From Symsagittifera roscoffensis (taxonomy: Eukaryota > Xenacoelomorpha > Acoela > Convolutidae): 64,000 nucleotides of DNA. The stretch spans positions 57,234,338 through 57,298,337 of the forward strand of contig NC_087064.1 of NCBI RefSeq assembly GCF_963678635.1, given 5' to 3'. Below are positions 9,917 through 20,403 of the stretch, piece after piece. Under the pieces are notes generated by a model. The model searched no databases. It saw nothing but the letters and a program-made list of their open reading frames with translations, and was not told the origin of the DNA. Every line of letters begins with the position of its first letter. Position 1 is the first letter of the stretch. The position numbers and the translations under genes are program-made.

Positions 9917-10460
9917 CAATACGAGGACAAATTGAGCACGAGATAGGCGCACAATTTGGCGTCTGTAAGTTGCTGGAGTCCAGAGACAAGTGTTGTGCAA
10001 AATTTACGTGGTTCGCACTTTTAAATTTTCTGTGGATTCCGCGTACAAATACCTGTAACATAAATTGTGTTGACACATTATTTTTTTGCGGATCCGCAAC
10101 GAGCGAATATAGGTAGTTGTTCCGGATTCCGCAAATGTAAATTGATTCCTCAGATGTACGTTGAGTCCTAAATTTTTGCGGGTTCCGCTTACAATTTGTG
10201 GGCTGCGCTTACAGTTGCGGATTCCACGACTGCTTAAGTTTACTAAACTGATATGTTATGATTTGTTTGCGGATTCCAAAATCTGTTCCGCATTCTGCAG
10301 TTTTTGTTGCGGGTTCCACCAATTTTGTTGCAAACCGTGTAAAGTTGACTGTTTCGGTAGAATGCTGAGCAAAACAGTGTTTTACTTATTTGTTCGTGGA
10401 ATCCAAAACAGCTAAGAACACCAAAAAATAACCAAAATGCGTATTCCATGACAATTATGT
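9917..10460. mobile_element. Element X copy 4: diverged, internally deleted
   Basis: It begins CAATACGAGGACAAATTGAG, matching the X left end with one change. It continues with GATAGGCGCACAATTT (as in copy 1 at 3214), GGATTCCGC-type units at 10035-10230, and a diverged form of the right block (GTGTTTTACTTATTTGTTCG). The right terminus is too eroded to place, and the middle portion present in copy 1 is missing. Confidence 0.5.
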
Positions 10461-11159
10461 TTTTGGTGTGTTTTGATTTTACTGGTCATTATCAAGTAAA
10501 ATGTTTCGACAAAACCTGTTTTTCTAATTTTTTAAGGAAATCAGCCTGAATCACTTTGATCATTTTTTCATTAAATCAAATTTACATTTTTTGTGTCGCT
10601 TTTGTGTCGTATTACTAAAAAGTACACGACAAAACTCTCAGTTAAAGTTCATTTTCCATGTTCAAATTTCCAATTGTTTATAGACTATTTTGTTGAGTGT
10701 TTTTTTTAAATATAATCCCATAATTTTTTTCCCTAAAGTACAAAAAAAAATTCCCGCACATAAAGTCGAGTACAAACAGAATTTGGAGCTTTTTAATTGC
10801 CTCAAATTTCCAAAAACATTAATGGAAGACAGAAATTTGTTTGTTTGGAAGTATCACAAATAGAATTATTTTCCTGTTATTTGAGGAGTTGGAACAAAAA
10901 CTGAAAAACAAAGTATTTCATATCTAATGAGTTTTTATCTTTTTTTTTCCACAATTTTTTACACAAAATACAATACAAACACGAAAAACACACCGATATT
11001 AAGGGAAAAAATAGCAAACATTGAAAAGCAATAGAACTACCAAAATGCATAAAACATAGTTTTTGCCGTTCAAGTGCCATTACCAAAGAAAAAGTCTACG
11101 ATAGTTCCATGGGCAAAAATTTAAGAAAAAACTGAAGTTTCGTCTTGAAGTGTTGGTAA

Positions 11160-11430
11160 ACTCTGTAGACGTGGGAGTTTAAACTCTTCGTAAAATTGGT
11201 CTCGATAAATATTCTTTCTTAGCAAACATGCCACGCAAAACATTGAAAAAGAAATTAGCAGTTGAAATAAATTTACTGCTAATCTACTAATCAATTTACT
11301 TTATTGAAATAAATTTGTAGAAGTGGGAGCTCAAAATCTTCAAAAATTTGGTCACAATGAAGTTTTTTTTTAGGCAAACATGCCACGCAAAACATTAATT
11401 TTTAAATTAGCAATTGGAATAATTTAATGG
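11160..11430. repeat. Tandem duplication, about 152-bp spacing, 2 copies
   Basis: GCAAACATGCCACGCAAAAC occurs at 11222 and again at 11374. Each is preceded by a similar GTAGA.GTGGGAG(T/C)T block and followed by an AAATTAGCA.TTG block. No further function is visible. Confidence 0.6.
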
Positions 11431-11984
11431 AGCAAAAACGAAGCCTACTACCTCTGAGCAGACATCAGTTGAGTCGAAGATGAAGTAGTTTGTAAAAAAA
11501 GAAACTTAACCAACCTGAAACTACAATGAACAAATGTTGCAGCTACACTGAAATGTGCTCACAGCCAAAGGGCAATCTGTGATGTGGCAGCTAACCCGGC
11601 AAAACTTGTGCAGACAAATGAAAGTCAGACAATTCAAATTTTAAAGGAAAAAAATCAATTTCATATAAACTGAAAAAAGTAGCGAGGCTCCAACACCAGA
11701 CCTTAAGGTGCAAAAGTACCTACTATCGTACCTATAGGCCAAGTGTGAACGAGACTTGAAGTCGTTAAGGTTCTTTACTAAAGCGAGTATGAAAAGTGAG
11801 CAAAATTTGTAAGAAAAGTTATTGAAGAGAAAAAGTCCCTGATTACATGACACTTGCTCTAGCAAGTGTAATAATAATTTTAACCGCACCAAACTGTTGC
11901 ATGAAGCCATATTAGATCCAGATTGAGGTGAAGCATGAAGCCAAAAGAACGGCATTGTATCCAGGGTTGAGGTGTTCGAGTTAT

Positions 11985-12060
11985 GCTTCGACCGACTAAG
12001 ACCAAATTAGCTAGGTTTTGACCGACTCAAACCAAACTGGCTATGCTTCGACCGACTTAA
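11985..12060. repeat. 30-bp minisatellite, about 2.5 units
   Basis: Units start at 11985, 12015 and 12045 with (G)CTTCGACCGACT or TTTTGACCGACT and contain ACCAAA(T/C)T(A/G)GCTA. Degenerate echoes of the TTCGAC string continue to about 12090. Confidence 0.65.
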
Positions 12061-12371
12061 TCAAAGCAAAAATGTGTTCGACTATGTTCAGCCGTGTATG
12101 ACTGCGTTTCAGCCAAGCGTGATATGTTTCCAACGCCGAGGCACAACCTGGCTATTTTACGACCTATTATTTTCAGAGTTTGTATAATTTAAAAAAGGCT
12201 GTTTTTGACCAAGGATTTTGGGTCGTACAGCCTTTGTGTATTCGAAGGATTTCGTTCTAGGCTTAAGAAGAACAACTCAACCCGGGGAGATTTGACAATG
12301 ATTGCTTTTCACACATGCCAAAAAAGCATTTGAAATGAGTGCTTTTACTACACTGCTGATTTAAATTATCC

Positions 12372-13021
12372 GAAATTTCAAACACGTTTTTTTTTCAAAT
12401 TGGGTTAAGATTAGACAAAAAGTGAAGAAAACAAAAATTGCTGAGAATTTGATTAGAATCAAAATGGTGTAATTAATTCTCCGAAATTCTCAACCAAAAC
12501 TTTACATCAAAAATGGGTCATTTTGACTTTTTTCAGGCAATCAAAAATAACGCTGAAACTACTTTGTTAATTGATGAGAAATATATATCACAAGAAGCGT
12601 CTTACACAGCCCAACAAAATTCTAGAGAGTTAAATCTCTAAAAACCTATATAAGAGAAATCATTTTTGCTTGATTGTCAAGAAACATGATTTTTACTATA
12701 TAATACCCAAAATCTTTGATTAAAAACCAATTTTAAAGACTTTACACTAATTTTTGAAGATTTAACCTTTGTAGAACTTTTTTGGGCTGTAAAAGAAGCT
12801 TCTTGTGATATAAATTCTCTATCAATTAACAAAGTAGTTTCAGCGTAATTCTTGATTGTCTAAAAAAACCCAAAATGACCTATTTTTGGGGTTAAATTAT
12901 GTTTGAGAATTTCGGAGAAGAGATTGCACCATATTACTTCTGATGAAATTCAAAGCAACTTTTGTTTTCTTCATTTTTTGTCTAATCATAACCCAATTTG
13001 AGAAAAAGGTGTTTGAAATTT
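12372..13021. mobile_element. Foldback element: near-complete 650-bp palindrome
   Basis: The left arm (12372 to about 12690) and right arm (about 12700-13021) are imperfect reverse complements over almost their whole length. Matching landmarks include AAATTTCAAACAC, CAAATTGGGTTA, TAGACAAAAA, TCCGAAATTCTCAA, CTGAAACTACTTTGTTAATTG, ATATCACAAGAAGC and ACAGCCCAA, each met inverted on the other side. There is no coding frame. The structure is that of a foldback or long-TIR MITE; no clear target duplication is visible. Confidence 0.82.
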
Positions 13022-13297
13022 AAGTTTTATTCATTTATGTCGGCTAATTAAAATAAAAAGAGGAGCTATCGGCGACATAATAAAAAGAGCTACCAGTTAT
13101 ACGCTACTATTGGCTACATTGATAATACCGGCTTCATCCAGCCTTCTCAAAAACTGTTTTGATAACAAAAGCTTGTCCAATTCATATTACAGGTATTGCG
13201 CGTTAGCATTTCGTTGCAAAAGGTCAAATAGCAACTTTGAGACCTAACTATTCATGTCTAGCATTTAAGTTTCAAAATTACAAAAAATTAATTAAAT

Positions 13298-13404
13298 TTC
13301 AAAAATAAAGGTATTGTTGTGATAAAAGTCAGTAATTTGCTGGTTTGTTTAAATAAACCAAATATTATTAAATTTTTCAAGACAACAATGCTTTAATTTT
13401 TGAA
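13298..13404. repeat. Second foldback, 107 bp
   Basis: The 23-base arms (13298-13320 and 13382-13404) match in reverse complement at 20 of 23 positions. Near the centre, TGGTTTGTTTAAATAAACCA (13341-13360) is a palindrome with one mismatched pair. It could extrude as a cruciform or be the remnant of a small inverted-repeat transposon. Confidence 0.6.
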
Positions 13405-13837
13405 GTTTCAATATTTCATTTTAAAATATATGAAAGGCAGGAGATAAATAGTAAGGTTTCAGTTTGAAGTTTGACGGCTCCCCAGCTCCAGTCACACTGA
13501 AAATCTAGTCAACATCTTGAAGATTCACAAAGATTTATCAAAGATAGCAAAGAAAAATTAAAAATAATTCCGGCTTTTTTCAAGGTACCTAAGCTCCCAA
13601 ACTACATGAAAACGACCTCAGAAACATTTGCGATCGCTCCGGCAGCTCAATAGAAGAATTTGATTTTTTTGTGCAATCTTGAAAGTATCTTCAAGATTTT
13701 TCGAAGATTAATTTTATGGTTTTGTGGTTTTTCTGCAGATCATTTTTATTAACTTGATCCTTTTTGGGTCGGCAGGGGTCGAATCCCTGAGAGGGAAGTT
13801 GTCCCCCCTGAATCCCCCATGTTTCACACGGTTCTCA

Positions 13838-14280
13838 TGGTCTGAAACCGGATTTTCGTTGGTTCCCGCAGTCTGAATCTGAAATTTTGACGAGATCTTG
13901 TTCTGAACTGGTTTTACAGTCCCCACGATTGAAAATCAAGTTTTTTATCGGTCTGCACATTCTGAAACCGGATTTTTTTTGGTGCACAAGGTCTGAAATT
14001 GGATTGTTATTGCTCCCCAAAATCTGAAACCATTTTTTTTCTTCCCCGCTGTTTGAGCCCGGTTTTTTGTTCCCGCGGTCTGAAGTAAGAATTTGGTCGG
14101 TACCCACAATCTTGGCCCTAATTTTTTCTGGCCTTCACTGTCTGATTATAGCACAAATTTGTCACCATGGTCTAAAAGTACCAGTTTTTGGTTCAAATGG
14201 TCTAAACATTCTAAACTTCGGTCCACGCATTGCTGAAAAAACCAAGTTCTGGCGTAAACGGTCTGAATATAAAATCTGAC
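13838..14280. repeat. Degenerate minisatellite, about 30-bp unit, about 15 units
   Basis: Successive units begin GTCTGAA (or a variant such as TTCTGAA, GTCTAAA, GTTTGAG), contain a T-rich middle such as CCGGATTTTTT, and end in a C-rich GGTTCCCGC-like string. Unit length stays near 27-35 bp, often close to a multiple of three. That explains the 90-residue repetitive open frame on the minus strand (13835-14107); I do not call it as a gene. Confidence 0.7.
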
Positions 14281-14476
14281 CTCGACCTAGGTTAGAGCAG
14301 AAAAAAGGCCAGACTTAACCTTTTTTTTTTTTTCATTTTCTGTAAAACCCATAGATGGGTCATGAATAATTCCTGTTTCGCCGCATCAATTTGGGATATT
14401 TCAACTTGTTTTAACTAAAAGCCAACACTTATTTTAATCCAGATAGGTCTACGATATCTTGATGGATGGTTTTCAG

Positions 14477-14654
14477 GTGAACCAGGGCCAGATATTGCGG
14501 GTGATGTCGTGTCTGAGTGTCGTGGAGAGTGTGTTCTCAATGGTGCACAACTACGGCGCCTCCTCCTGGCACTCGCCGGCTAACATGGACGTCAACCAGT
14601 TCTGCTCCACCCTCAACCGAGTGCGCAGACACCCCTTCACATTCTATAAGTCCA
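14477..14654 (+). CDS. Exon 2 of the seven-transmembrane receptor-like protein
   Basis: It encodes residues 137-195 plus the first base of codon 196. The acceptor is TTTTCAG/GTG and the donor is TCCA/GTGAGT (phase 1). Residues 142-159 form a moderately hydrophobic segment that would be TM4. The following polar loop contains Cys179, which could pair with Cys99 as in rhodopsin-like receptors. The exon is strikingly GC-rich in an AT-rich intron background, which supports selection on coding sequence. A competing frame (14517-14714) lacks hydrophobic structure and does not join the neighbouring exons. Confidence 0.75.
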
Positions 14655-15244
14655 GTGAGTCATCTTCGTTCACATAATTTTGACCTCAAGGCTTTCTCGC
14701 TTTCCGACCTCTAAAAAACTAACAGTCTCGAGAACAAAATTAGAATATTGATATTTTTTAGTGTCGACAGCCTACTTTTATTTACGTATGAAATTTGAAC
14801 GAAAAAACACCTGGTTCATATCGATGTAATTGATCAAGTAAATTTAGATGGGGGTGATGGCGGATTTTCGAAAGTTTTTTCGATTTTTAGGTCGATCAAA
14901 TTGGTTCTGTGAGTTCTCCCAAATCAACATAAAGACCCTAATTTGACCAAATATCAGCGCCGCAGGCAAACTTTTTGAAAGAAAAAACAGGCCAAATAAC
15001 GTGTTTTCAGGCACATTTTAGAAACATTGCGCCTTTAGAAGCACATTTTAAATTACAGAACCAAAGGGGGGACCAAATAGGATTAAGGTGACGAATCGCT
15101 GAGGGAATTATATATCACGAGCAAGGAGTAGGTAAGAAACAGAAGTAAAAAATTCAATTTTAATGATCTTTTGTTTTTTTTCTTCTAACTAGTCTAAAAG
15201 TCTTCTTAAAAGTCAAACATTTCTGGGCAATACTATTTTGTCAG
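14655..15244 (+). other. Intron 2, 590 bp
   Basis: GTGAGT to TTGTCAG. Its middle (about 14860-15080) shares loose wording with the block at 5540-5780 (GGATTTTC, AGGCCAAA, TTGCGCCTTTAGAA, AACCAAAGGGGGGA), so it may hold an eroded member of that unclassified repeat. Nothing else is seen. Confidence 0.6.
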
Positions 15245-15417
15245 TTTTGTCAAATATTCTTCTAGTCGTGCTGTGTGGTCTATCTGTCACGGTGTCGATG
15301 GCGTCCATTCTGCTGGCTGTGAGGACCAAATTCAGCATAGAAGAAAAACCCCACCAATGGAAACATATCACGGCAATCACTTTCGAGAAAGAGTATTTCC
15401 CAAGACTAGTCAAACAG
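15245..15417 (+). CDS. Exon 3 of the seven-transmembrane receptor-like protein
   Basis: It encodes the end of codon 196 and residues 197-253. The two leading bases complete the codon begun in exon 2, and the exon ends after CAG with donor GTACAG (phase 0). Residues 197-221 are strongly hydrophobic (TM5). They are followed by a basic and charged loop to residue 253, as expected of a long third intracellular loop before TM6. Confidence 0.75.
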
Positions 15418-16256
15418 GTACAGTGAATAAATGTTAATTGTCATTCAATTCCATAGATAAACAGAAACCATTCAGTTCTTTACAAAGACAAAATTATTGT
15501 CACGCAGAACACAGATATTCACCGTTCATTTTACTATGAGGAAAAAAAATCATGCGTTTTAATTGCAATCGGACACTATGAACAAAATTTATAACAGAAT
15601 GTTTCACAGATGGAGGAAATTCGAGAAGACGTCTCAGCATAGATTTAAATTGTCCCAGTTGACGGAATATTCGTCAAAAAATTCCCAAGAATTAGAGCCT
15701 AAATCTTGGGAATTAATTGCCTGACAAATAATTCGTTAACTCAGATAATCTAATTCTATGCAGTGAATTTCGTCCTCTTTTCATTCTCCTCCACCTGTGA
15801 TACTTTTCTAATATAACTCTTGTTCATCATGTCGGATTGCTAATAAATCTGGCATTCTAACTAATTAGGCCATTGCAAACTTATTTGATTTTCATACTTC
15901 CTCTTGTAAAACCAAAATTTGTAACATAAAATAGATGCTTATGAGTGGTGGGTGGGTGAACTTTTTTTTATTTTACCTCGTGTAATATTTCAAAACCAAG
16001 CTAAAAAAATTCTGCAAGCATTTCTAATGACATTGATTGTACATATTTGAGCTAAATATCAAATTTATCTGTAAAAATGTCACTAGACCCATAACTTAAA
16101 AAAGAACCTGAAGCGCACCAATGATGGGTAAAATCTAGAAACTAAAAATTTTTTGTATGATGCAGCAAACCTGTACCATAACAAAGGTTTCGATTCAAGA
16201 TTTTAAAACCATTCAATGTCGGCACTTTCTTCTAATTTTATGTTTTTTTTTTGCAG
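15418..16256 (+). other. Intron 3, 839 bp
   Basis: GTACAG to TTTGCAG. It is AT-rich with no recognisable repeat. A short run near 15690 (CCCAAGAATTAGAGCCTAAATCTTGGG) contains an inverted CCCAAGA/TCTTGGG pair. No gene is seen. Confidence 0.6.
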
Positions 16257-16415
16257 CTGTCTGTCCACATGGTGACGTGCATGTGGATCTGTTTGCACAT
16301 AATGGCGTACTTCAACGACAGTCTCTACCAGATGTTCTACCAGAACATATTCATATTCGCAGGCGCCAGAATCATCATAGGAACTGCAATCAATCTCAAC
16401 CAAATCACACTCTGA
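16257..16415 (+). CDS. Exon 4 (terminal) of the seven-transmembrane receptor-like protein
   Basis: It encodes residues 254-305 and the TGA stop at 16413-16415. Phase 0 entry gives an immediate hydrophobic segment (254-272, TM6), a short loop with FNDSLYQ, and a second hydrophobic segment (280-298, TM7). The protein ends only seven residues after TM7, so there is almost no cytoplasmic tail, which is short for a signalling receptor. The NPxxY motif of classical rhodopsin-like TM7 is not present, so either the family is divergent or the protein is a multi-pass membrane protein of another class. Confidence 0.73.
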   Translation: MSVHMVTCMWICLHIMAYFNDSLYQMFYQNIFIFAGARIIIGTAINLNQITL

Positions 16416-16525
16416 TCTCATTCCCTCTGATGCTCTCACCCATTTTTGATTTAAAATGCGCGACGTTTTGATTTTACATATATCTCAATGAGGTTTGCAT
16501 ATATGCCCGCACTGACAAAAATGGA

Positions 16526-16612
16526 TTAGGATCGATTTTAGCATGAAAAAAGTACGTTGATTAAATTTAGATCGATTTTAGTATGAAAAAAGTACGAAGA
16601 TTAAATAAAAAA
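16526..16612. repeat. 42-bp tandem duplication
   Basis: GATCGATTTTAG(C/T)ATGAAAAAAGTACG occurs twice about 42 bp apart. The following 40 bases are rich in further ATCGAT/GATCGAT strings. It lies in the putative 3' untranslated region and includes the AATAAA candidate in its second half. Confidence 0.65.
16604..16609 (+). terminator. Possible polyadenylation signal AATAAA
   Basis: AATAAA lies 189 bases after the stop codon of the receptor-like gene, a normal distance for an animal 3' untranslated region. The surroundings are so AT-rich that a chance match is quite possible. Confidence 0.35.
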
Positions 16613-16998
16613 GATGAAGATTGATTTCGATCGATTTAAAATCGATTTAAATTGATCTAAAATCCCAGCTAAAAAAATTGATCCAATGACTATTTCTACA
16701 GAACTTGAAAATTTAATTTGCTTTTGTCCCACGGCTTCTACCCGAATTTTATCTCACTGTCAAACAAACATCAAATCTGAGTTTTCTTGACAAATTTTTG
16801 GCTTACATTTGACATACCTGACTGACTATTCGAAAAAGGATTTTGATTAAGCTGAATGTAATGCAAGTTGTCAAATAGTTTAATGGAAATATTTGATTAT
16901 AAATCGTAATGGTGTAGTAGAAAGTTGAACAAATTTGGGTTCATCTTATATATTGCTAATATCAAAGTCTGGATCTTTTCTTTGTTCAGTTATAAAAT

Positions 16999-17030
16999 CC
17001 CCCCCCCCCCCCCCCTCCCTTCCCACCCCC
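16999..17030. repeat. C17 homopolymer followed by C-rich tract
   Basis: Seventeen consecutive C, then T, CCC, TT, CCC, A, CCCCC. The minus strand therefore has a G17 run and three further G blocks, which could form a G-quadruplex, and the plus strand could form an i-motif. Sequence error in run length is likely. Confidence 0.8.
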
Positions 17031-18683
17031 TAAATGATGAAAACTGAAAATGAAAGATTTTAATAAACAGTTGGACTAATTTTACTACTTGAAAATGCCG
17101 GGCTGATATTTCGAGCGTTAAATCAAGCTAGAAAATGGTAAATAAAAGGCAAATTAAACGTCAATACGAATGCATTCGGCATTCTTTTTGTTCAAATTTA
17201 TGAGAAAAAACGGCAAAAAAAGTTGAGAAAAAGCCAGTTTTGAGGGTAAATTTATTTATAAAAATATTTCGTTTTGACCTGTCTCATTTTAATATCTTGC
17301 ATTTTCTAGTAATATTGATCCAATCTTGTAACAAAACTTTCAATTTCAATTTCATCATTTAGGGGGTATAACGAAAAGAACACAAAGTACTGATACTGAC
17401 TTTTAAACTTCAAAGTGCAGTTGATCGCATGCTAAAAATTGGCGTGAATTGCTGTTGTATTTATAAACTGGTCTTAATGTATTCTATTGATAGTTTTGGT
17501 TCTCCTTTTGGCAAAAAATGACCTTTTTGCATATCATAGATTTTAAACAGAAATTTAATATACATTTGCTTCACTTAAAAAATTTAATGATTTATTTTGG
17601 TGTTTTTGCTTTCATTACCGAAGAAAAAATAATCACTTTCACATCGGATAGTGGAAACTTTGCAGAAGAATTGCCGATGCAGATTGATGTCTGCTGCATA
17701 ATTTGAACATCTCGGCTGGTTTATAACGTAGCTTAGTTATTATTCCGGGCGATATTCAAATAATATTCGTGCTATTTTTTACTGATTTTTTCCGCTTTGC
17801 TTGTCGTCTTTGTAGCTTGTTTTCCAAGCTATTGATGTTGGTCATGTTGTGATCCTCAACAACCGGACCAAAAACAGCTCAATAAGAGTTCGAAAGCAAG
17901 GCAATTGTTTTAAATAACACTAGGATCAATTTAAACCCATATAGTTTCATCAAATTTTAGAAGAACAATTTTTGAGAAAATTATTTTTCGAAGATCTTGT
18001 ATTCAAAAAAATTCTCAAATTTATTTTTTTTCTCAAAAATTTTGCTTCAAAACACCCTTTAGCCGCTTGAGCCTTTTCTGATATCTTTTAATGTTTTAAG
18101 GCGGTCTTTTAGTAATGATCGAAGCGTAGTAAAAAAAATTGGACCTGAGACATCAATTTGAAAGCGTCTTGTCAACATCATCAGTTTCGCAAAGCTAGTT
18201 TTCAGAGCTTAAAAAACGTTACAACAAAAAAACTAGATTGAATCATGTGAACCATTTTTTCCACTGATACTTTTCGAAAGGGTAGGTGTGTTTTTTCGCG
18301 CGATATTAAGCGTCAGAAATATATCTATGCTTGTATGCTGTCTATTGAAGCATCTGATGCCACACAGAAAAATGGGAGGGTCGAGATTCTGATGGTTGAT
18401 ACTGAAAGTGAAAGATGGTTATGAAAAAACTCCAAATAGGTTTTCGCAGTGCCAAGGATGTAACCTAAACAGGTTAAAACGCACTTAAATGCACTTAAAT
18501 AAGGGTAATTATTGAGGTTAAGCCAAATTACCATATCAATAAGTGAGAGAAAGGACCATTAATTAATTGCCATTTTTGCACTACAGAACAAGCAATTTAA
18601 ATAGCCAGCGCATTCCACGGTGGGTATTTACAAGTACCGAAAAGAAAACTTAAGTCCTTTTTGTAAAACTAAAAATAAAATCA

Positions 18684-18976
18684 AACAAGACTGCTCGTAT
18701 CAGGGCGAAGCCCTGAATGTTCCGACTGCCTTTAAAGGTTATGGAGCAGTAATAACATAAACAACATAAAAAAATTAAATGAAATAAAATAAAATGAACA
18801 TTTTTACTTTCTAAAATTCAAAATTTTTCTATGAAAATCATCCCCCCACACGCCATATAAAGTACAAAACAAAAAATTTTGCTTCTAGTAACATATCAAT
18901 TAAGGCAAATTAGCTTCTTTCAACCAATTTGGAACAATTTCTAAGACGGAGTGAATCTCCGCTTACGTGTTAATAG
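18684..18976 (+). repeat. Left edge of the satellite array: type A half-monomer
   Basis: Homology to the satellite begins at AAACAAGACTGCTCG and includes the hairpin TCAGGGCGAAGCCCTGA (18700-18716), the CATATAAAGTAC string, AGCTTCTTTCAACCAATTTGG and CTCCGCTTACG. It stops at TTAATAG where a foreign element begins. The rest of this monomer resumes after the element at 21663. This is the outer boundary of the array. Confidence 0.85.
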
Positions 18977-20403
18977 TGGAACCAGACCCAAACTATAATT
19001 TAGAGTTGGTTATAATTTAGATATTTTATCCCTATAAAATATTAAAGACTAACCAATCACACTCCATCAAACTAACAACCCACTTATTTGTAAGAGCTGA
19101 ACTTACTTGTAATTTCAGCACCAGAGCGATTTGAATTTAACTTACAACTTAGTTGCTTTCTCCAAGAGACCGACTCGTAACAAAACCAGTATACTCTAGA
19201 TCTATTGGGACTAAGAGATATAAGAGTAAGATTAAGATCGGTATTAGACTAAGAAGTTGCACGAACAAGACTTTAAAAACAAATTAGCTTAGAACTAACC
19301 TAATAGATTAGAATTAGACAAAAAACATTTTCAAAAATGTTACATGACAACAATTTAATGAGCCATTATTCCGAACAATACGAGAACTACCCGGTATTGG
19401 GAAAAAACCTCGGACAAGAGACGATATACGACTACAAAGGAACTTACCATTAAGTTTCATGATCGTACGGCAAAAGCAAACACAAACTTTTATATTTAGA
19501 ATTTTATTAGCATTGAATTTAGACTTTCATTTGCAAACATAGTATCTTTGAAGAAAAGTCTTCAAAGACAATTACAGGCGCTAAATTTATTATTGTACAA
19601 TAAAGACTGATGAAAACATCTCTAATCGTTCTCTTCAAAAATCTGCAGTAAATTTGAAAAAATATATCTGAAAAAAAATATTTATTGAAAATAAAATTAA
19701 AAAATTTATTTAGTATGCATACAAATTGTTAATATATATAAATCATCTCTTCATCCCTGCTTCATCACCTAAAACATAACAGCGAATCATAAGTCTACTA
19801 ACATCATCAAAAACTAATATCACTAAAATTTTCTATCAACTAAACATTAACTTAATTTATAAAGGCCTATCCTAATTCTTACTTTTTATTTAAATTAAAC
19901 TTATTTAATATCAACAGATCATAAAGGCTTTCCTTGGATCTTTAATTCATTTTCATCTAAAACAAATTTAATTTCATTAATTTTATATCCTGATCATCAA
20001 GGCTTATCCTTGGATCAAATAGAACAATTTTGTTCTCCCCCTCACAATTAATAAAATTTCTAACGACCTCAAACGTCGATTCACTACCCAACCCTTCCTC
20101 AAGACCCAGGACTAATAGAAATTTTTCAATCAAATTAACCATTCTAATTAGAATAAACAGTAAAGAACATCGGTTATTCATCCTTCACTGGACCCCCCTC
20201 TTACCTGACCCAGGATAATACTTAAACTTAGTAAGTTTGAAATAGTATCTAACGAACTATTTGTATTCTAATTGTACCTGAACCTTGTGGATCAATTTAC
20301 TATTCTCCAACCCTTGATCACAATCACTACCCCTAGGTAAGATTAAGTAAGTTAACACCTTAAATTAGACTAGCCACGAGAAAGTAAAAATCATTATCAG
20401 GAA
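18977..20403 (+). other. Left, apparently non-coding part of the inserted element
   Basis: No long frame on either strand. An AATAAA lies at about 19600. Two related short hairpins, GATCATAAAGGCTTTCCTTGGATC (spanning about 19917-19940) and GATCATCAAGGCTTATCCTTGGATC (about 19991-20015), pair through (C)AAGG/CCTT(G) and GATC. A minus-strand frame of 74 codons (19957-20181) has a protein-like composition but no recognisable domain, and I do not call it as a gene. Confidence 0.45.

Larger units (their letters stand above)
2617..14476 (+). other. Intron 1, 11,860 bp, repeat-filled
   Basis: It begins GTAAGT and ends TTTTCAG, with phase 0 on both sides. It is 14 to 20 times longer than the other two introns, and most of the excess is accounted for by the transposons, duplications and foldbacks listed separately. 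Stretches where I see nothing definite are 2617-3188, 4555-4935, 10461-11157, 11431-11984, 12061-12372, 13405-13837 and 14281-14476. These are AT-rich with A/T runs and only short spurious frames. Confidence 0.7.
16416..18683. other. Spacer between the gene and the satellite array
   Basis: No protein-like frame and no RNA gene seen. It contains the 42-bp duplication at 16526-16612 and the C tract at 16999-17030. Otherwise it is AT-rich sequence with ordinary A/T runs. Confidence 0.6.

Noticed and set aside
16203-16439. 78-codon minus-strand frame over exon 4, and the 104-codon plus-strand frame at 16157-16471
   Set aside because: Both overlap exon 4 in other frames, ignore the TTTGCAG acceptor, and lack hydrophobic structure.
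17518-17706. 62-codon plus-strand frame in the spacer
   Set aside because: Short, low-complexity hydrophobic translation expected by chance in AT-rich DNA; no splice partners or homology recognised.
19957-20181. 74-codon minus-strand frame inside the inserted element
   Set aside because: Composition is protein-like but there is no domain, no second copy to test for constraint, and it opposes the other element frames. Noted but not called.
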